DNA of 64,000 nt from contig JACKNF010000001.1 of the NCBI GenBank assembly GCA_024234995.1, positions 434,001-498,000 of the forward strand, in the 5' to 3' direction. Numbering within the stretch: the stretch's first letter is position 1; every line of letters begins with the position of its first letter. The notes beneath the pieces are model-generated. The model searched no databases. It had not been told where the DNA came from and was given only the letters and a program-made list of their open reading frames with translations. The position numbers were made by a program, and so were the translations under genes. Source of the DNA: Gammaproteobacteria bacterium (GTDB lineage: Bacteria > Pseudomonadota > Gammaproteobacteria > Competibacterales > Competibacteraceae). Positions 34,452 through 43,348 of this stretch are shown in pieces.

Positions 34452-36779
34452 TTAGGATGCAGGGATTATTGCCTCAACTGCGCGCATCTTGCGTTTGATC
34501 TCATCCGTGACTGCGTCAATTTCTTCGGTACTCTGTACTACCCGTGGAGTAATCAGTACGATCAATTCCGTGCGGTCCACCTCCTCAGTGGTATTGCCAA
34601 ACAGTGCGCCGATAACCGGAACCTTGTAGAGTACCGGAATACCACTTTGGCCTTCGGTGCGATTGTCACGGATTAGTCCACCGAGAACCAGGGTCTGTCC
34701 GCTTTTAACCGTGACTTTGCTAGTCACGCTGCGCTGTAGAAACGCACGCTCCTGCTGGGCCGTTGAGCCTGCTTGGCTTACATCCACCAATGGTCCCACA
34801 TCAATCACTTCCTGCTTGATTTCCATGTTGACGATACCTCCGGAATTGACCCGAGGTAATACTTCCAGAAACACGCCGGTATCCTTATAGGTGACGCCAC
34901 CGGTGGTGGTCACATTGTTCACTGTACTTGTGCCGGTGGGTACCGGTTGTTGGGTACCCACTCGAATTGTTGCCTGTTGGTTGTCCACCACCATCACTTG
35001 CGGAGAAGAAAGCACCTTGACCTTGGAATCACTGGCTAATGCCGTGAGCAAGGTTTTCACAATGTCATTACTGTCAGTAATCGCGTAAGAGAATTGGCCC
35101 GTTGGAATGCTCTTGAGTGCGTTTGTTAAGGTATAGTCGGCAGGAAGACCGAGCGAACCTGTCCCCGTGTAGTTTTTGCCCACTTCATTATTAAAAAACC
35201 ATTGCAATCCATATTGAAGATTGCCGGTCAGCGTCACCTCAGCGATGGTGGCTTCGATCAGCACCTGCCGAGGGGCAACGTCGATCTTTTGCAGCGTCGT
35301 GACGATTCGTTCGTAGTTCTGACTGGTGGCCCAGATCAACAAGGCATTGTTATCGGCGTCAGCGACGATACGCACTTCTTCCATACCAGCGCTCGGTCCA
35401 CCTGATCCCAAAGCGCCGATTCCACTCCCTGAACTGTTGCTGCCAGAGCGGTTACCTGCTGAGGCCGTTAGATTGCCAAGAGACGATAAACCACCGGATG
35501 AGGAGGCTCCACCTGACAGAGAGGAAGTTCCACCTGACAGAGAGGAAGTTCCACCTGATAGGGAAGAGGTTTTCCCGCCGCTCAACTCCGCACTTGATCC
35601 GCTACTGCCGGAAGACAATTGCGCTCCTCTCAAACCAGGGGCCAGCTCACCGCCACGCGTCGAGTCACCGCCACTCAGATTGAATAAGCCGTTAAGTAGT
35701 TCGGCGACATAATCGGCCCGGCTATTCTGGATAGGATAGACATAAAGCCGCTCACCGCCAATGCCATCCAGGCGCTCAATCCAGATGGCTACCTCCCGCA
35801 AATATTCCCGCTGCGGACTAATCACTAGCACTGAGTTAAGTTTGCTCAGAGGCACCAATCGAACCAAGCCCGCAATGGGTGTCCCCGAACCCTCGCCTAG
35901 CAACTGGTTCAACTCGGTGGCTACCGATTGGCTGTCGATATTACGCAATCGAAACATGCCGATGGACATCCCTCTGAGCCAGTTGACATCAAAGGTTTCA
36001 ATGGTATCTTGAACACTATTTAATTCCTGCGATGTGCCTGCCAGCACTAGCAGGTTGCGGGTAGAATCAGCTTTTAGAATGCCTCCCTCCGGCAAAAACG
36101 GAGCGATGATCGTTTGCATCTCGATGGCGCTGATATAGCGCAGAGGTACGATTCGTACGCCATACCCCACTCGACCTCTACTCAAGCGGGGTGTCAGATT
36201 GCCTTGCCGCAACGCTATGGCGGCTGGGATAATCCGGTACACATTACCTTCTCGCACCAATACCGCATTGCTCTCCCGCAACAATATTTCTAGGGTCGGT
36301 AGCAGCTGATCCTGGGCCAGTGGCCGGCTTGTCTGCACCGTTACCTCACCTTGCACTTGAGGATCGATGACATAGTTTTCCTTGAGAGTGTCAAACACCA
36401 CCTTTACAACATCACGGATGCTGGCGCCCTCAAAGTTGAGCGTGACGCCGCTCCCTGGTGCCGGTGTAGCAGGGGCTGCCCTTGCTGATGGCTTGCTGGC
36501 TTCGCGTAAGTTAATAAAATTGCCGGTACCTGGAAAGATGACTGCTTTTTGAGATGGCGAAACAGTGGATGGGTCTGGCAGGCCAAACTCAGCATGCCCT
36601 TCCATTTCTGATTTGGCCATCAAATGGGGAGAGCCGCTAGCAGGTGTTGGCGCCGGACTCACAGTCGCTTGTTTCGTATTCTCTGGGGACGTTGCCGTTT
36701 CAGAAGTGGTTGCGCATGCACTCAGCAATAGCAACAGACACCCCCCTGCTGTTAACGATTGGATCCAACTTTTGCTCAA
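34452..36779 (-). CDS. gspD: Type II secretion outer-membrane secretin
   Basis: 775 residues. A lipoprotein signal peptide ends in the lipobox LSAC (Cys22). N0-N3 domains follow (VTLNFEGASIRDVVKVVFDTL, YVIDPQVQGEVTVQ, MSIGMFRLRNIDSQSVATEL), then a Ser/Gly-rich linker and the secretin core (RQVLIEATIAEVTL, VKVLSSPQVMVVDNQQATIRVG, VTVKSGQTLVLGGLIRDNRTE, VPVIGALFG, ELIVLITPRVV). It forms the outer-membrane channel of the T2SS. It lies last in the gsp operon, 24 bases after the gspC/N-like gene. The Ser/Gly linker includes 21-bp tandem repeats. Confidence 0.95.
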   Translation of the reverse strand: MSKSWIQSLTAGGCLLLLLSACATTSETATSPENTKQATVSPAPTPASGSPHLMAKSEMEGHAEFGLPDPSTVSPSQKAVIFPGTGNFINLREASKPSARAAPATPAPGSGVTLNFEGASIRDVVKVVFDTLKENYVIDPQVQGEVTVQTSRPLAQDQLLPTLEILLRESNAVLVREGNVYRIIPAAIALRQGNLTPRLSRGRVGYGVRIVPLRYISAIEMQTIIAPFLPEGGILKADSTRNLLVLAGTSQELNSVQDTIETFDVNWLRGMSIGMFRLRNIDSQSVATELNQLLGEGSGTPIAGLVRLVPLSKLNSVLVISPQREYLREVAIWIERLDGIGGERLYVYPIQNSRADYVAELLNGLFNLSGGDSTRGGELAPGLRGAQLSSGSSGSSAELSGGKTSSLSGGTSSLSGGTSSLSGGASSSGGLSSLGNLTASAGNRSGSNSSGSGIGALGSGGPSAGMEEVRIVADADNNALLIWATSQNYERIVTTLQKIDVAPRQVLIEATIAEVTLTGNLQYGLQWFFNNEVGKNYTGTGSLGLPADYTLTNALKSIPTGQFSYAITDSNDIVKTLLTALASDSKVKVLSSPQVMVVDNQQATIRVGTQQPVPTGTSTVNNVTTTGGVTYKDTGVFLEVLPRVNSGGIVNMEIKQEVIDVGPLVDVSQAGSTAQQERAFLQRSVTSKVTVKSGQTLVLGGLIRDNRTEGQSGIPVLYKVPVIGALFGNTTEEVDRTELIVLITPRVVQSTEEIDAVTDEIKRKMRAVEAIIPAS
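35508..35570. repeat. 21-bp tandem repeats inside gspD
   Basis: Two identical 21-base units (35508-35528 and 35529-35549) and a third diverged unit (35550-35570). In frame they encode repeated SLSGGTS in the linker between secretin domains. Copy number could change by slippage without breaking the frame. Confidence 0.85.
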
Positions 36780-36803
36780 TGGACTGTACTCTGCAAATTC
36801 CTA

Positions 36804-37376
36804 TCAAGATCCCGGCGCTGGTCTTGGCCCCGGCGTCTGGACTGGCGGTTGCCCGCCCGGCGAAACAACTCTTCCAGGCGTGGTAGTGTTGTGAGCCGGC
36901 GCTGGCGGACGAATCAGCATTAGCTCCCGGGTTTCATCGTTCTTGCGCAGGATGACCCGGTTGGCGCTCACTGATTGTAACCGCCAGCCTTCAACCATTT
37001 CACCCTGCGCCACGCGCAATACCTTGGCGTTGGGTTCGGTGGGACGCAACAGCGCCGCTGCCGCGCCGGGGATCAGTAATACACCGATTAAATCCAATGG
37101 TTGATCAGGCGCAGGCGGTGGCGTAGCCGGTACGGTTAGTTCGTCTTCCTCTGGACGGCGGGTATCAATAAAAACCGGCCGTTCCACGATCTTGGCATAA
37201 TACGCCAAAGGCAGCGGCTCGAATGGTTGGAGTGGTGGAACCGTCACAGTGGACGGCGCATCGACTGCTATTGGCAGTTGCAGGCGCGGCGGATGCCGCC
37301 ACTCCATGATCAGTGCTCCTGCGCCTACTGCGCCAATCGCTAGCCAGAACAGCAGCCATCCTAATCTGGCGGACAT
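36804..37376 (-). CDS. T2SS GspC/GspN-like inner-membrane protein
   Basis: 190 residues. One N-terminal membrane segment (LGWLLFWLAIGAVGAGALI) is followed by PLAYYAKIVERPVFIDTRRP and a homology-region-like beta domain: LDLIGVLLIPGAAAALLRP, AQGEMVEGWRLQSVSANRVIL. A proline-rich tail follows. It looks like the part of GspC that contacts the secretin, but has no PDZ domain; XpsN-type proteins have similar size and place. It is abutted by gspM and followed by gspD, as expected for an inner-to-outer membrane connector. Confidence 0.75.
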   Translation of the reverse strand: MSARLGWLLFWLAIGAVGAGALIMEWRHPPRLQLPIAVDAPSTVTVPPLQPFEPLPLAYYAKIVERPVFIDTRRPEEDELTVPATPPPAPDQPLDLIGVLLIPGAAAALLRPTEPNAKVLRVAQGEMVEGWRLQSVSANRVILRKNDETRELMLIRPPAPAHNTTTPGRVVSPGGQPPVQTPGPRPAPGS

Positions 37377-37973
37377 CTAACTGCTCTCCTTGCGAAGGTA
37401 GCCTGATATTTCCATCTGGCTGCTCAGTTGAACACGTGTGTAGGGTGCGATAGTGCCATTTGGCAGTCGTGGTCGAAACTGGCGTGCGGTCACTTCAAGA
37501 TTATCAATAAACAACAGCGGCACTTGTGATTCCAGACTATGAAGCACCTTTTGCAACGCATCTACATTCCCTTGCAAGACTGCGCTGACAGCCACTCGCA
37601 CCATGCCTCCTTCCTCGACGACCGGCAACGCCTGAATACTCAGTAGAGTGCCCTCTGCTCCTTCTACTAGAGCTTTGACACGTTGCTGCAAATCTGCCGC
37701 TGCTAGCGCTGGCGGCGCTGGCGGGAGAAAATAAGCAGTCGTTCGCTGATCATTGCGTATCGCCTGGATCGCATTCTCCAGCTCTGGACGGGCGGCGGCT
37801 AGCCGTTCCAGGTTGTGTAAGCGATCCATCAGCCGCTCAGCATTGGTTTGGTAAATACGATAACGGCCCATCCAAAGCTGGTCGACCAGCAACACATAAA
37901 GCAAACTCACGGCCAGCGCTAGCAGCAATAAGGCGGTTAGACGATGACTGAGAGAGGGAGAAGGTAGATTCAT
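37377..37973 (-). CDS. gspM: T2SS assembly-platform protein M
   Basis: 198 residues. One membrane segment (ALLLLALAVSLLYVLLV) is followed by a coiled coil (RLMDRLHNLERLAAARPELENAI) and a ferredoxin-like domain (LQQRVKALVEGAEGTLLSIQALP, LQKVLHSLESQVPLLFIDNLEV). This is the GspMb/PilO-like type. Its ATG shares one base with the gspL stop codon (TAATG), so translation is coupled. Confidence 0.85.
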   Translation of the reverse strand: MNLPSPSLSHRLTALLLLALAVSLLYVLLVDQLWMGRYRIYQTNAERLMDRLHNLERLAAARPELENAIQAIRNDQRTTAYFLPPAPPALAAADLQQRVKALVEGAEGTLLSIQALPVVEEGGMVRVAVSAVLQGNVDALQKVLHSLESQVPLLFIDNLEVTARQFRPRLPNGTIAPYTRVQLSSQMEISGYLRKESS

Positions 37974-39052
37974 TAGGGTTCCAGAACTACATGAACATCC
38001 AGCACAAACCGTTCCTTGCCAGTCCGGCGGTCATTCGTCACCGGAGAGGCAAAAGCGACACTCCCCAGCAACTTCGATTCTTCGATCACCCCTGCCAGCG
38101 CTGATGCACTCGATGACTGGCCGATCAGTTGGAGTGCATCGCCTTTGATTTGCAGGCGCTCCAGCCAGGTATTATCAGGCAGGATCACTGTTAGCTCGCG
38201 TAGCAGCTCAATGATTGGCGGACTACTGTGCTTTTTCTGGAGTAGAAACCGGGATGATACGACCGCTTTTTCCAATTGTTCCCGCAGGTTCAATACCTGC
38301 CCGGAATCCTTTTGCAGAATATCAACCTGTTGCTGCAAGCGGATAACCAGCGCCCGTTGTTGCCACAACGGTAGCAGGGTTGCAGCGAGGAGCAGGCTCA
38401 GACTGACGATGATCAGAAGATTTTGTAGACGCCGGGGCCAGACGCCACGCTTTGGCCGCTTTTCGAGCGGTAGTAAATTGATGCCCGTTCGTCCGCCAGC
38501 AATATCTACGCTGTCTGGCGTTATATTGAATGCAGCCAGCGCCTCCAGGGTAACGTCCACCTCGGTTCTCGGCAGCGCTGAAAGTTCTACCCGGATTCGC
38601 CGTTGCTCCAGTTGGCGTTCCAGGATTAAAGCATCGTAGTACAATTGGTTAGCACTGAACGGGGTTAATCGATCCATTTCATAACCCAGTACTTGACGCA
38701 GATTTCCTGTTGCCGCGACCGGCAACAGAACCACCCGTGTTAACGCCCGCTCCGCTGGCATCCGCAAAACGAGGGTAGCCGGGCGTTCAGCGCGAATGAG
38801 TTTATGCAGTGTTTCGCGGCTCGATGATTCCCACGATTGATAGCGCAATACTTCTGGTTCACCATTCTCTTGACGAAACAGCGTGAACCCATCCGGGCTG
38901 GGTTCAATGATCAATCGTCGCAGCGAGCTGGCTAATTTTCTGCGAGCCTCCAACGGTAGCCAACCCAATAAGCCCTCACGCCACCAGTGCCAGAAAGCTG
39001 TTGGCTTCCATTGGAAGCTAATTTTCAAAATTTGTGGATGAGTTGCAGTCAC
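37973..39052 (-). CDS. gspL: T2SS assembly-platform protein L
   Basis: 359 residues. The cytoplasmic actin-like domain occupies about residues 40-205 (TLVLRMPAERALTRVVLLPVA, VDIAGGRTGINLLP). A membrane segment lies near 220-240 (LLIIVSLSLLLAATLLPLW). A periplasmic PilN-like domain follows (IELLRELTVILPDNTWLERL). It recruits the ATPase GspE to the platform. Preceded by gspK, 64 bases. Confidence 0.85.
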   Translation of the reverse strand: MTATHPQILKISFQWKPTAFWHWWREGLLGWLPLEARRKLASSLRRLIIEPSPDGFTLFRQENGEPEVLRYQSWESSSRETLHKLIRAERPATLVLRMPAERALTRVVLLPVAATGNLRQVLGYEMDRLTPFSANQLYYDALILERQLEQRRIRVELSALPRTEVDVTLEALAAFNITPDSVDIAGGRTGINLLPLEKRPKRGVWPRRLQNLLIIVSLSLLLAATLLPLWQQRALVIRLQQQVDILQKDSGQVLNLREQLEKAVVSSRFLLQKKHSSPPIIELLRELTVILPDNTWLERLQIKGDALQLIGQSSSASALAGVIEESKLLGSVAFASPVTNDRRTGKERFVLDVHVVLEP

Positions 39053-39116
39053 GAATCACAACGAGATAGCAATAATGCTGTTGAAATTAAAAGGTTGTTA
39101 ATAAGTAGAACCTTGA

Positions 39117-39992
39117 TTAGGGCGTCAAGCGCCAGGATAACCATCGCATCATCTGTCCTTGCGGCGGGTTTTGTGTTGAGGCAACGGCTTCCACACTGCC
39201 TGTTTTTCCAGTTTCAGCCTCTACTGTAACGGCGATATGATAAATACCCGAACGGCTACCAGAGAAGAAAGAGAGATTTTCAATCGCTGAAAGAGGTGGC
39301 GGCGGCAGTCCTTCGCGGGTAGTCTGGGCGCGAGCGCTCATATAATCAGCGATCGCCTGCTCGTCAAGTCCGGTAGCAACGCGCAGCACAGCAAGGGATG
39401 CGAGCGCTGGATTGATGCTGGCAATCCGGGTATCGGCAGCAGTGGCCACGTTGGCTAAGCTTTGGGCAGTTTGCGGGTCGATTCCTAGCACTTGCTGCAA
39501 CTCATCAAGACTCCCGAACATTCCATTTTTAGGGCCAGGCCGGCCTGCAGCATGATACTTAGCGCTTTCTGCGCCGCCTGGTGTTTCATCATCATTAGGA
39601 TCGCGCCAGTCTTCAATGGCGGCAACCTGCTGGTCAACATCGGCCTGGGCCACACCGATCCTAAGCAGGACTTCTTTCAGCAGCTGAGGACTGGCATAGT
39701 TCAGATTGATCCGGCCAGCCGCATCTTCAACACGGATATGCATTCGTCTCCCTCCGAACGCCCATTCATGAAGAGCGCCGTTGGCCGGCCATTGTTTCTG
39801 TGCTTCGAAATCCAGTTGCCACGCCATCGCATATGCCACCGCAGCCTCCGTAAGCGCCCGGGCTCGAGCGCGCTCAACCAGTGTGGTCGCCAGCCGGGTT
39901 TCGACCCGCATTGAGTAGGCGAAACTGCCCGCCATGACCGCCAATAGGGTGACGATCCATAGCACGATAACTAAAACCATGCCTTTTTGCAT
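39117..39992 (-). CDS. gspK: T2SS minor pseudopilin K
   Basis: 291 residues. The N-terminus MQKGMVLVIVLWIVTLLAVMAG is a prepilin-like signal and helix. The body has the GspK features AAVAYAMAWQLDFEA, RVEDAAGRINLNYASPQLL (a helix-hairpin-helix-like region) and DLNYAS-like repeats such as SINPALASLAVLRVATGL. It tips the pseudopilus with GspI and GspJ. Confidence 0.88.
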   Translation of the reverse strand: MQKGMVLVIVLWIVTLLAVMAGSFAYSMRVETRLATTLVERARARALTEAAVAYAMAWQLDFEAQKQWPANGALHEWAFGGRRMHIRVEDAAGRINLNYASPQLLKEVLLRIGVAQADVDQQVAAIEDWRDPNDDETPGGAESAKYHAAGRPGPKNGMFGSLDELQQVLGIDPQTAQSLANVATAADTRIASINPALASLAVLRVATGLDEQAIADYMSARAQTTREGLPPPPLSAIENLSFFSGSRSGIYHIAVTVEAETGKTGSVEAVASTQNPPQGQMMRWLSWRLTP

Positions 39993-40031
39993 CGATACTC
40001 TATTAATTTGCCGATGATGGAAAATTCTGCC

Positions 40032-40742
40032 TTATGGTCCAAATCCAGTGGCACCTGCACCTGGGCTGCCCTCTGTCAAAGCCGCTACCAAGTCTGGCCA
40101 CGGCTGGCCACGAAGATGGAGGTTCAGACGTACCAACTGCGGCCGCCGTTGAGCATTCATCCAATTGGAACGCCAATGCGGAGGCGATTCTAGCTGACTC
40201 TCTTGTTCGGGGCCAAAATAAGCCCATTCCACACCGGAGACGTCTTCTAGCAATACAGTTTCCTGCTCTTCACCCGCCTCCGGATCAGTAGGCAGATACG
40301 GCCGCCAGCGAATCCAGAGCCGATTATCATGGGCTTCAACACGCACTCGATATAAACCGCCACGGCCTAGCTGCGCTAGCATCGGCGCTACAAACTCGAT
40401 CCTGTCCGGTTGTCCAGCGAATGCCACAACCCTTTTCTGTTCCTCATTGATGGCATAAACCGTCAGCGATTGCATCAACTGCCGGCGCAGAAACTCCTGG
40501 GCCAGCCGCAGCCGGTTGGTTGCCTCGGCGCGTTGTTCACCGCTGTCCCAGCCGTTGAGTCCCAGCCGCAGGCCGCTGTAAAGCACGACCAACACCAGCC
40601 CCATCAGAGTAATAGCGACGACGAGTTCTAATAGAGTAAAACCGGCCTGCCGGCGATTTGATCTATATCGTAGGGGATCGTGAGGCGCAAATAGCCAGCA
40701 ATGCCTTTTGCTGTTACTCACTGCCCTCTGCTTATTGCTCAC
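40032..40742 (-). CDS. gspJ: T2SS minor pseudopilin J
   Basis: 236 residues. The prepilin motif RRQAGFTLLELVVAITLMG starts only after about 33 residues, so the leader is unusually long; GTG at 40742 or 40721 are the only obvious starts. The body has GWDSGEQRAEATNRLRLAQEFLRRQL and later VSGVEWAYFGPEQ. The leader DNA has a repetitive look (GTGAGCAATAAGCAGAGGG, then GTGAGTAACAGC) and may be a spacer that became coding. Five bases follow gspI. Confidence 0.85.
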   Translation of the reverse strand: MSNKQRAVSNSKRHCWLFAPHDPLRYRSNRRQAGFTLLELVVAITLMGLVLVVLYSGLRLGLNGWDSGEQRAEATNRLRLAQEFLRRQLMQSLTVYAINEEQKRVVAFAGQPDRIEFVAPMLAQLGRGGLYRVRVEAHDNRLWIRWRPYLPTDPEAGEEQETVLLEDVSGVEWAYFGPEQESQLESPPHWRSNWMNAQRRPQLVRLNLHLRGQPWPDLVAALTEGSPGAGATGFGP

Positions 40743-40747
40743 TGTTC

Positions 40748-41158
40748 TCAGCCTCTGCCTGGTGGCTCAACCGGCGCCAGCCGCAGGGTTTCCAGCACGA
40801 CCGAACGGTTTTGGAGCAGCCCTGGCCAGTACACTTCGACGCTGACGCGGTAGGCCCGGAACATGGGTTGCTTGGAGGCGGGCATCCCTTCGGTATAGGT
40901 GCTCACTATACTGCGCCAGGAAAATTGTTCGTTCACCGGTCCACTGCGTTCACCTTCGGCTAATGGAACCTCGCGACCGATCGCCGCTAGGATCGATTCG
41001 GCATACAAGGCCGCCCGGGTATAGTCATCGGCGATGCCCGCATTGCGCAAGCCGGTGGCGAATATTTGCAGCAACACTCCGAGAGAAATACTGAGAATCG
41101 CGAAGGCAACTAATACTTCCAACAAGGAAAAGCCGCGCTGGCAGCCACGGCGGATCAC
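40748..41158 (-). CDS. gspI: T2SS minor pseudopilin I
   Basis: 136 residues from GTG 41158, which overlaps the gspH stop by 4 bases (GTGA). The prepilin motif RRGCQRGFSLLEVLVAFAILS comes straight after this start; the longer reading to 41203 would run inside gspH. The body (LQIFATGLRNAGIADDYTRAALYAESILAAIG, VSVEVYWPG) fits GspI. Confidence 0.85.
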   Translation of the reverse strand: MIRRGCQRGFSLLEVLVAFAILSISLGVLLQIFATGLRNAGIADDYTRAALYAESILAAIGREVPLAEGERSGPVNEQFSWRSIVSTYTEGMPASKQPMFRAYRVSVEVYWPGLLQNRSVVLETLRLAPVEPPGRG

Positions 41159-41613
41159 GGATGCACCTCTTCCTCGACGATGGCGATCGCGCCGGTCAAC
41201 CAATCGATGTTAACCCGGTAGGCCAGTTTTGGGCCACTGACCGTGATAGCGCCGCCGGTGGAACTGCCGTCTGAAAAAAAGCGGATGCGGCCTTTCTCAC
41301 CGTCGAGCAACTCCGATTGCGCGGTATAGAGATGGAGCGCTACGCTGTCCGGCAGAGCGATCTCTCGCGCATCGTTGCTGACCGCGAAGCGATGTTCCGC
41401 CAGATCCAACACTAATACCGCCTCACGCTGCTGGGTGATGGCTTCATTACGGGCGTTGCGCAAGCCAGCCGCGAGTTGCCGCGCCGCGCCGCGCAGTTCT
41501 GCCGCGCCGCTCATGCCTGATAGTAATGGTGGCGTCAGTGCGACCAGCAATACGCCAATCACGAGCGCCACCAGGATCTCCAGCAGGGTAAAACCACGCT
41601 GCCGCGATCTCAC
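41155..41613 (-). CDS. gspH: T2SS minor pseudopilin H
   Basis: 152 residues. The leader MRSRQRG is followed by FTLLEILVALVIGVLLVAL, then LRGAARQLAAGLRNARNEAITQQREAVLVLDL and IRFFSDGSSTGGAITV, as in GspH. It starts 9 bases after gspG. Confidence 0.9.
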   Translation of the reverse strand: MRSRQRGFTLLEILVALVIGVLLVALTPPLLSGMSGAAELRGAARQLAAGLRNARNEAITQQREAVLVLDLAEHRFAVSNDAREIALPDSVALHLYTAQSELLDGEKGRIRFFSDGSSTGGAITVSGPKLAYRVNIDWLTGAIAIVEEEVHP

Positions 41614-41622
41614 TCCTGGACC

Positions 41623-42057
41623 CTACAGCCAGCTCACTATATCCTGGTTCTCACCATCACCGCCTTCCGCATTGTCAGCGCCCAGCGAGTATAAATCGAA
41701 CCCGCCGCCGCTGTGCTGGCCCGGTGAACGATATTGATAATTGTTGCCCCAGGGATCCTTTGGGATGAGATTCTTGCGCAGGTAGGGACCATTCCAGCGG
41801 GTTGCGCCCGGTGGTTGCGCTACCAGTGCTTCCAAACCTTCGTTGGTGCTGGGATAGCGCCCCATGTCCAGCCGGAAAGCATCCAGCGCGGTGCTGAAAT
41901 CCTCAATTTGCAACTTGGCGGCTTTGGTGTTGGCGCCACCCAGATATTTCATTACCTGGGGTCCGACCAATCCAGCGAGCAGACCCAGGATCACTAACAC
42001 GACCAGCAGCTCGATCAGGGTAAAGCCGTGAATGCGGCGGGGAGTCTCATTTTTCAT
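41623..42057 (-). CDS. gspG: T2SS major pseudopilin G
   Basis: 144 residues from ATG 42057 (MKNETPRR). IHGFTLIELLVVLVILGLLAGLVGP is the cleavage site and helix. The calcium-binding C-terminal region is present: YPSTNEGLEALVAQPPG, KDPWGNNYQYRSPG, FDLYSLGADNAEGG. A GTG at 42072 with AAGGG upstream is an alternative start. GspG polymers form the pseudopilus that pushes substrates through GspD. Confidence 0.93.
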   Translation of the reverse strand: MKNETPRRIHGFTLIELLVVLVILGLLAGLVGPQVMKYLGGANTKAAKLQIEDFSTALDAFRLDMGRYPSTNEGLEALVAQPPGATRWNGPYLRKNLIPKDPWGNNYQYRSPGQHSGGGFDLYSLGADNAEGGDGENQDIVSWL

Positions 42058-42127
42058 CAGAATGTTTCTCACTCAGGTACCCTTGTATCAGACGTCAGGT
42101 ATCAGGTTTTGCCTGGACCTGATAACT

Positions 42128-43348
42128 TTAAAAAGCTAATTCGTTCAAACTCAGAATCGCGACCAGAATCGACATAATAATACCGGCGATGATCACGCCT
42201 AGGCCCAAAATCATCACTGGCTCCAGCAGGGTCAGCAATCGCTTGACTGCCGTCTGTACTTCTCCATCGTAGGTATCGGCGATCTGAATCAACATTTCCT
42301 GCAGCTGGCCGGTTTCCTCGCCGACCCGAATCATTTGCACCGCCAATTTCGGAAAATTCTCAGTGTCTTGCAATGGCTCAGCCAACCCTCTTCCGGTTTT
42401 GACGTGTTCGGCCACTTCACCGAGCGCCGCGGCCATCACTTGGTTACTCAGCGTCTCCCGGACAATTGTCAGCGCGTTTAATAGCGACACTCCATTACCC
42501 AGCAGGGTTCCTAATGTCCGTGATAGCCGAGCCGTTTCTACTTTGGCGATCAGGTCGCCAAACAAGGGCAGGCGTAATAACCAGCGATCCCAGCGGGTAC
42601 GGTTCTCTGGCTGGCTCAATTGCTGGCGTAACGCCATAATCCCCAATATGATCAAAATGGCGCCGGCCCACCAGTAATGACGAAAACCATCACCCACCGC
42701 AATCACGATCTGGGTAGCCAGTGGCAATGCTTTGCCTGCATCTGCAAATAGCCGTTGGAACTGCGGCACCACGAAAGTCAGCAGAATAATCACCGACAAT
42801 GCCGAAACAGTCAGCAAAATAATCGGGTAGATCAACGCTGAAGTCACAGTTTCCCGCAATGCCTGCGACCGCTCTAGAAATTCAGTCAATCTCTTCAGCA
42901 CGACTTCCAATGCCCCGCCCGCTTCGCCCGCGCGAATCATGTTCAGGTAGAAACGCGAGAATGCTCCCTGCGCCTCCAGAGCATCCGCGAGTGAGGAGCC
43001 GCCTCGCACCTTCTCTTGAACCCGCTCCAGCAACACCCGCGCCTGTTCGTCATCATTGACCCCGATCAGAATGGTTAACGCTCGATCGAGCGGCATACCC
43101 GCGTGGAGCAGGCTGGCTAACTGTTGCGTCAGCAACATGACGGACTTACGCGATAATGCCCGGCGTTGGCTGAACAATGGCTGACCGAGACTGCTGTGCA
43201 GAAAACCACTCTTCGCTTCTTTGACCGATAGAGGTAGCAAACCTTGATCACGCAACCGCTCAACCGCTGCTTCTGGGGTTGGTGCCTCGATCTCATCGCG
43301 CAGTACTTCGCCAGCACTGTCCACCGCTTCATAGCGATAGCGGGGCAT
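42128..43348 (-). CDS. gspF: T2SS inner-membrane platform protein F
   Basis: 406 residues with two repeated T2SSF domains and three membrane segments. It has MPRYRYEAVDSAGEV, LTQQLASLLHAGMPLDRAL, AGEAGGALEVVLKRLTEFLE, ETGQLQEMLIQIADTYDGEV and LEPVMILGLGVIIAGIIMSILVAI. It directly abuts gspE and anchors the pseudopilus assembly machine. Confidence 0.95.
   Translation of the reverse strand: MPRYRYEAVDSAGEVLRDEIEAPTPEAAVERLRDQGLLPLSVKEAKSGFLHSSLGQPLFSQRRALSRKSVMLLTQQLASLLHAGMPLDRALTILIGVNDDEQARVLLERVQEKVRGGSSLADALEAQGAFSRFYLNMIRAGEAGGALEVVLKRLTEFLERSQALRETVTSALIYPIILLTVSALSVIILLTFVVPQFQRLFADAGKALPLATQIVIAVGDGFRHYWWAGAILIILGIMALRQQLSQPENRTRWDRWLLRLPLFGDLIAKVETARLSRTLGTLLGNGVSLLNALTIVRETLSNQVMAAALGEVAEHVKTGRGLAEPLQDTENFPKLAVQMIRVGEETGQLQEMLIQIADTYDGEVQTAVKRLLTLLEPVMILGLGVIIAGIIMSILVAILSLNELAF

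Noticed and set aside
35508..35570. CRISPR-like repeats
   Set aside because: The units are directly adjacent without spacers and encode repeated residues of GspD.
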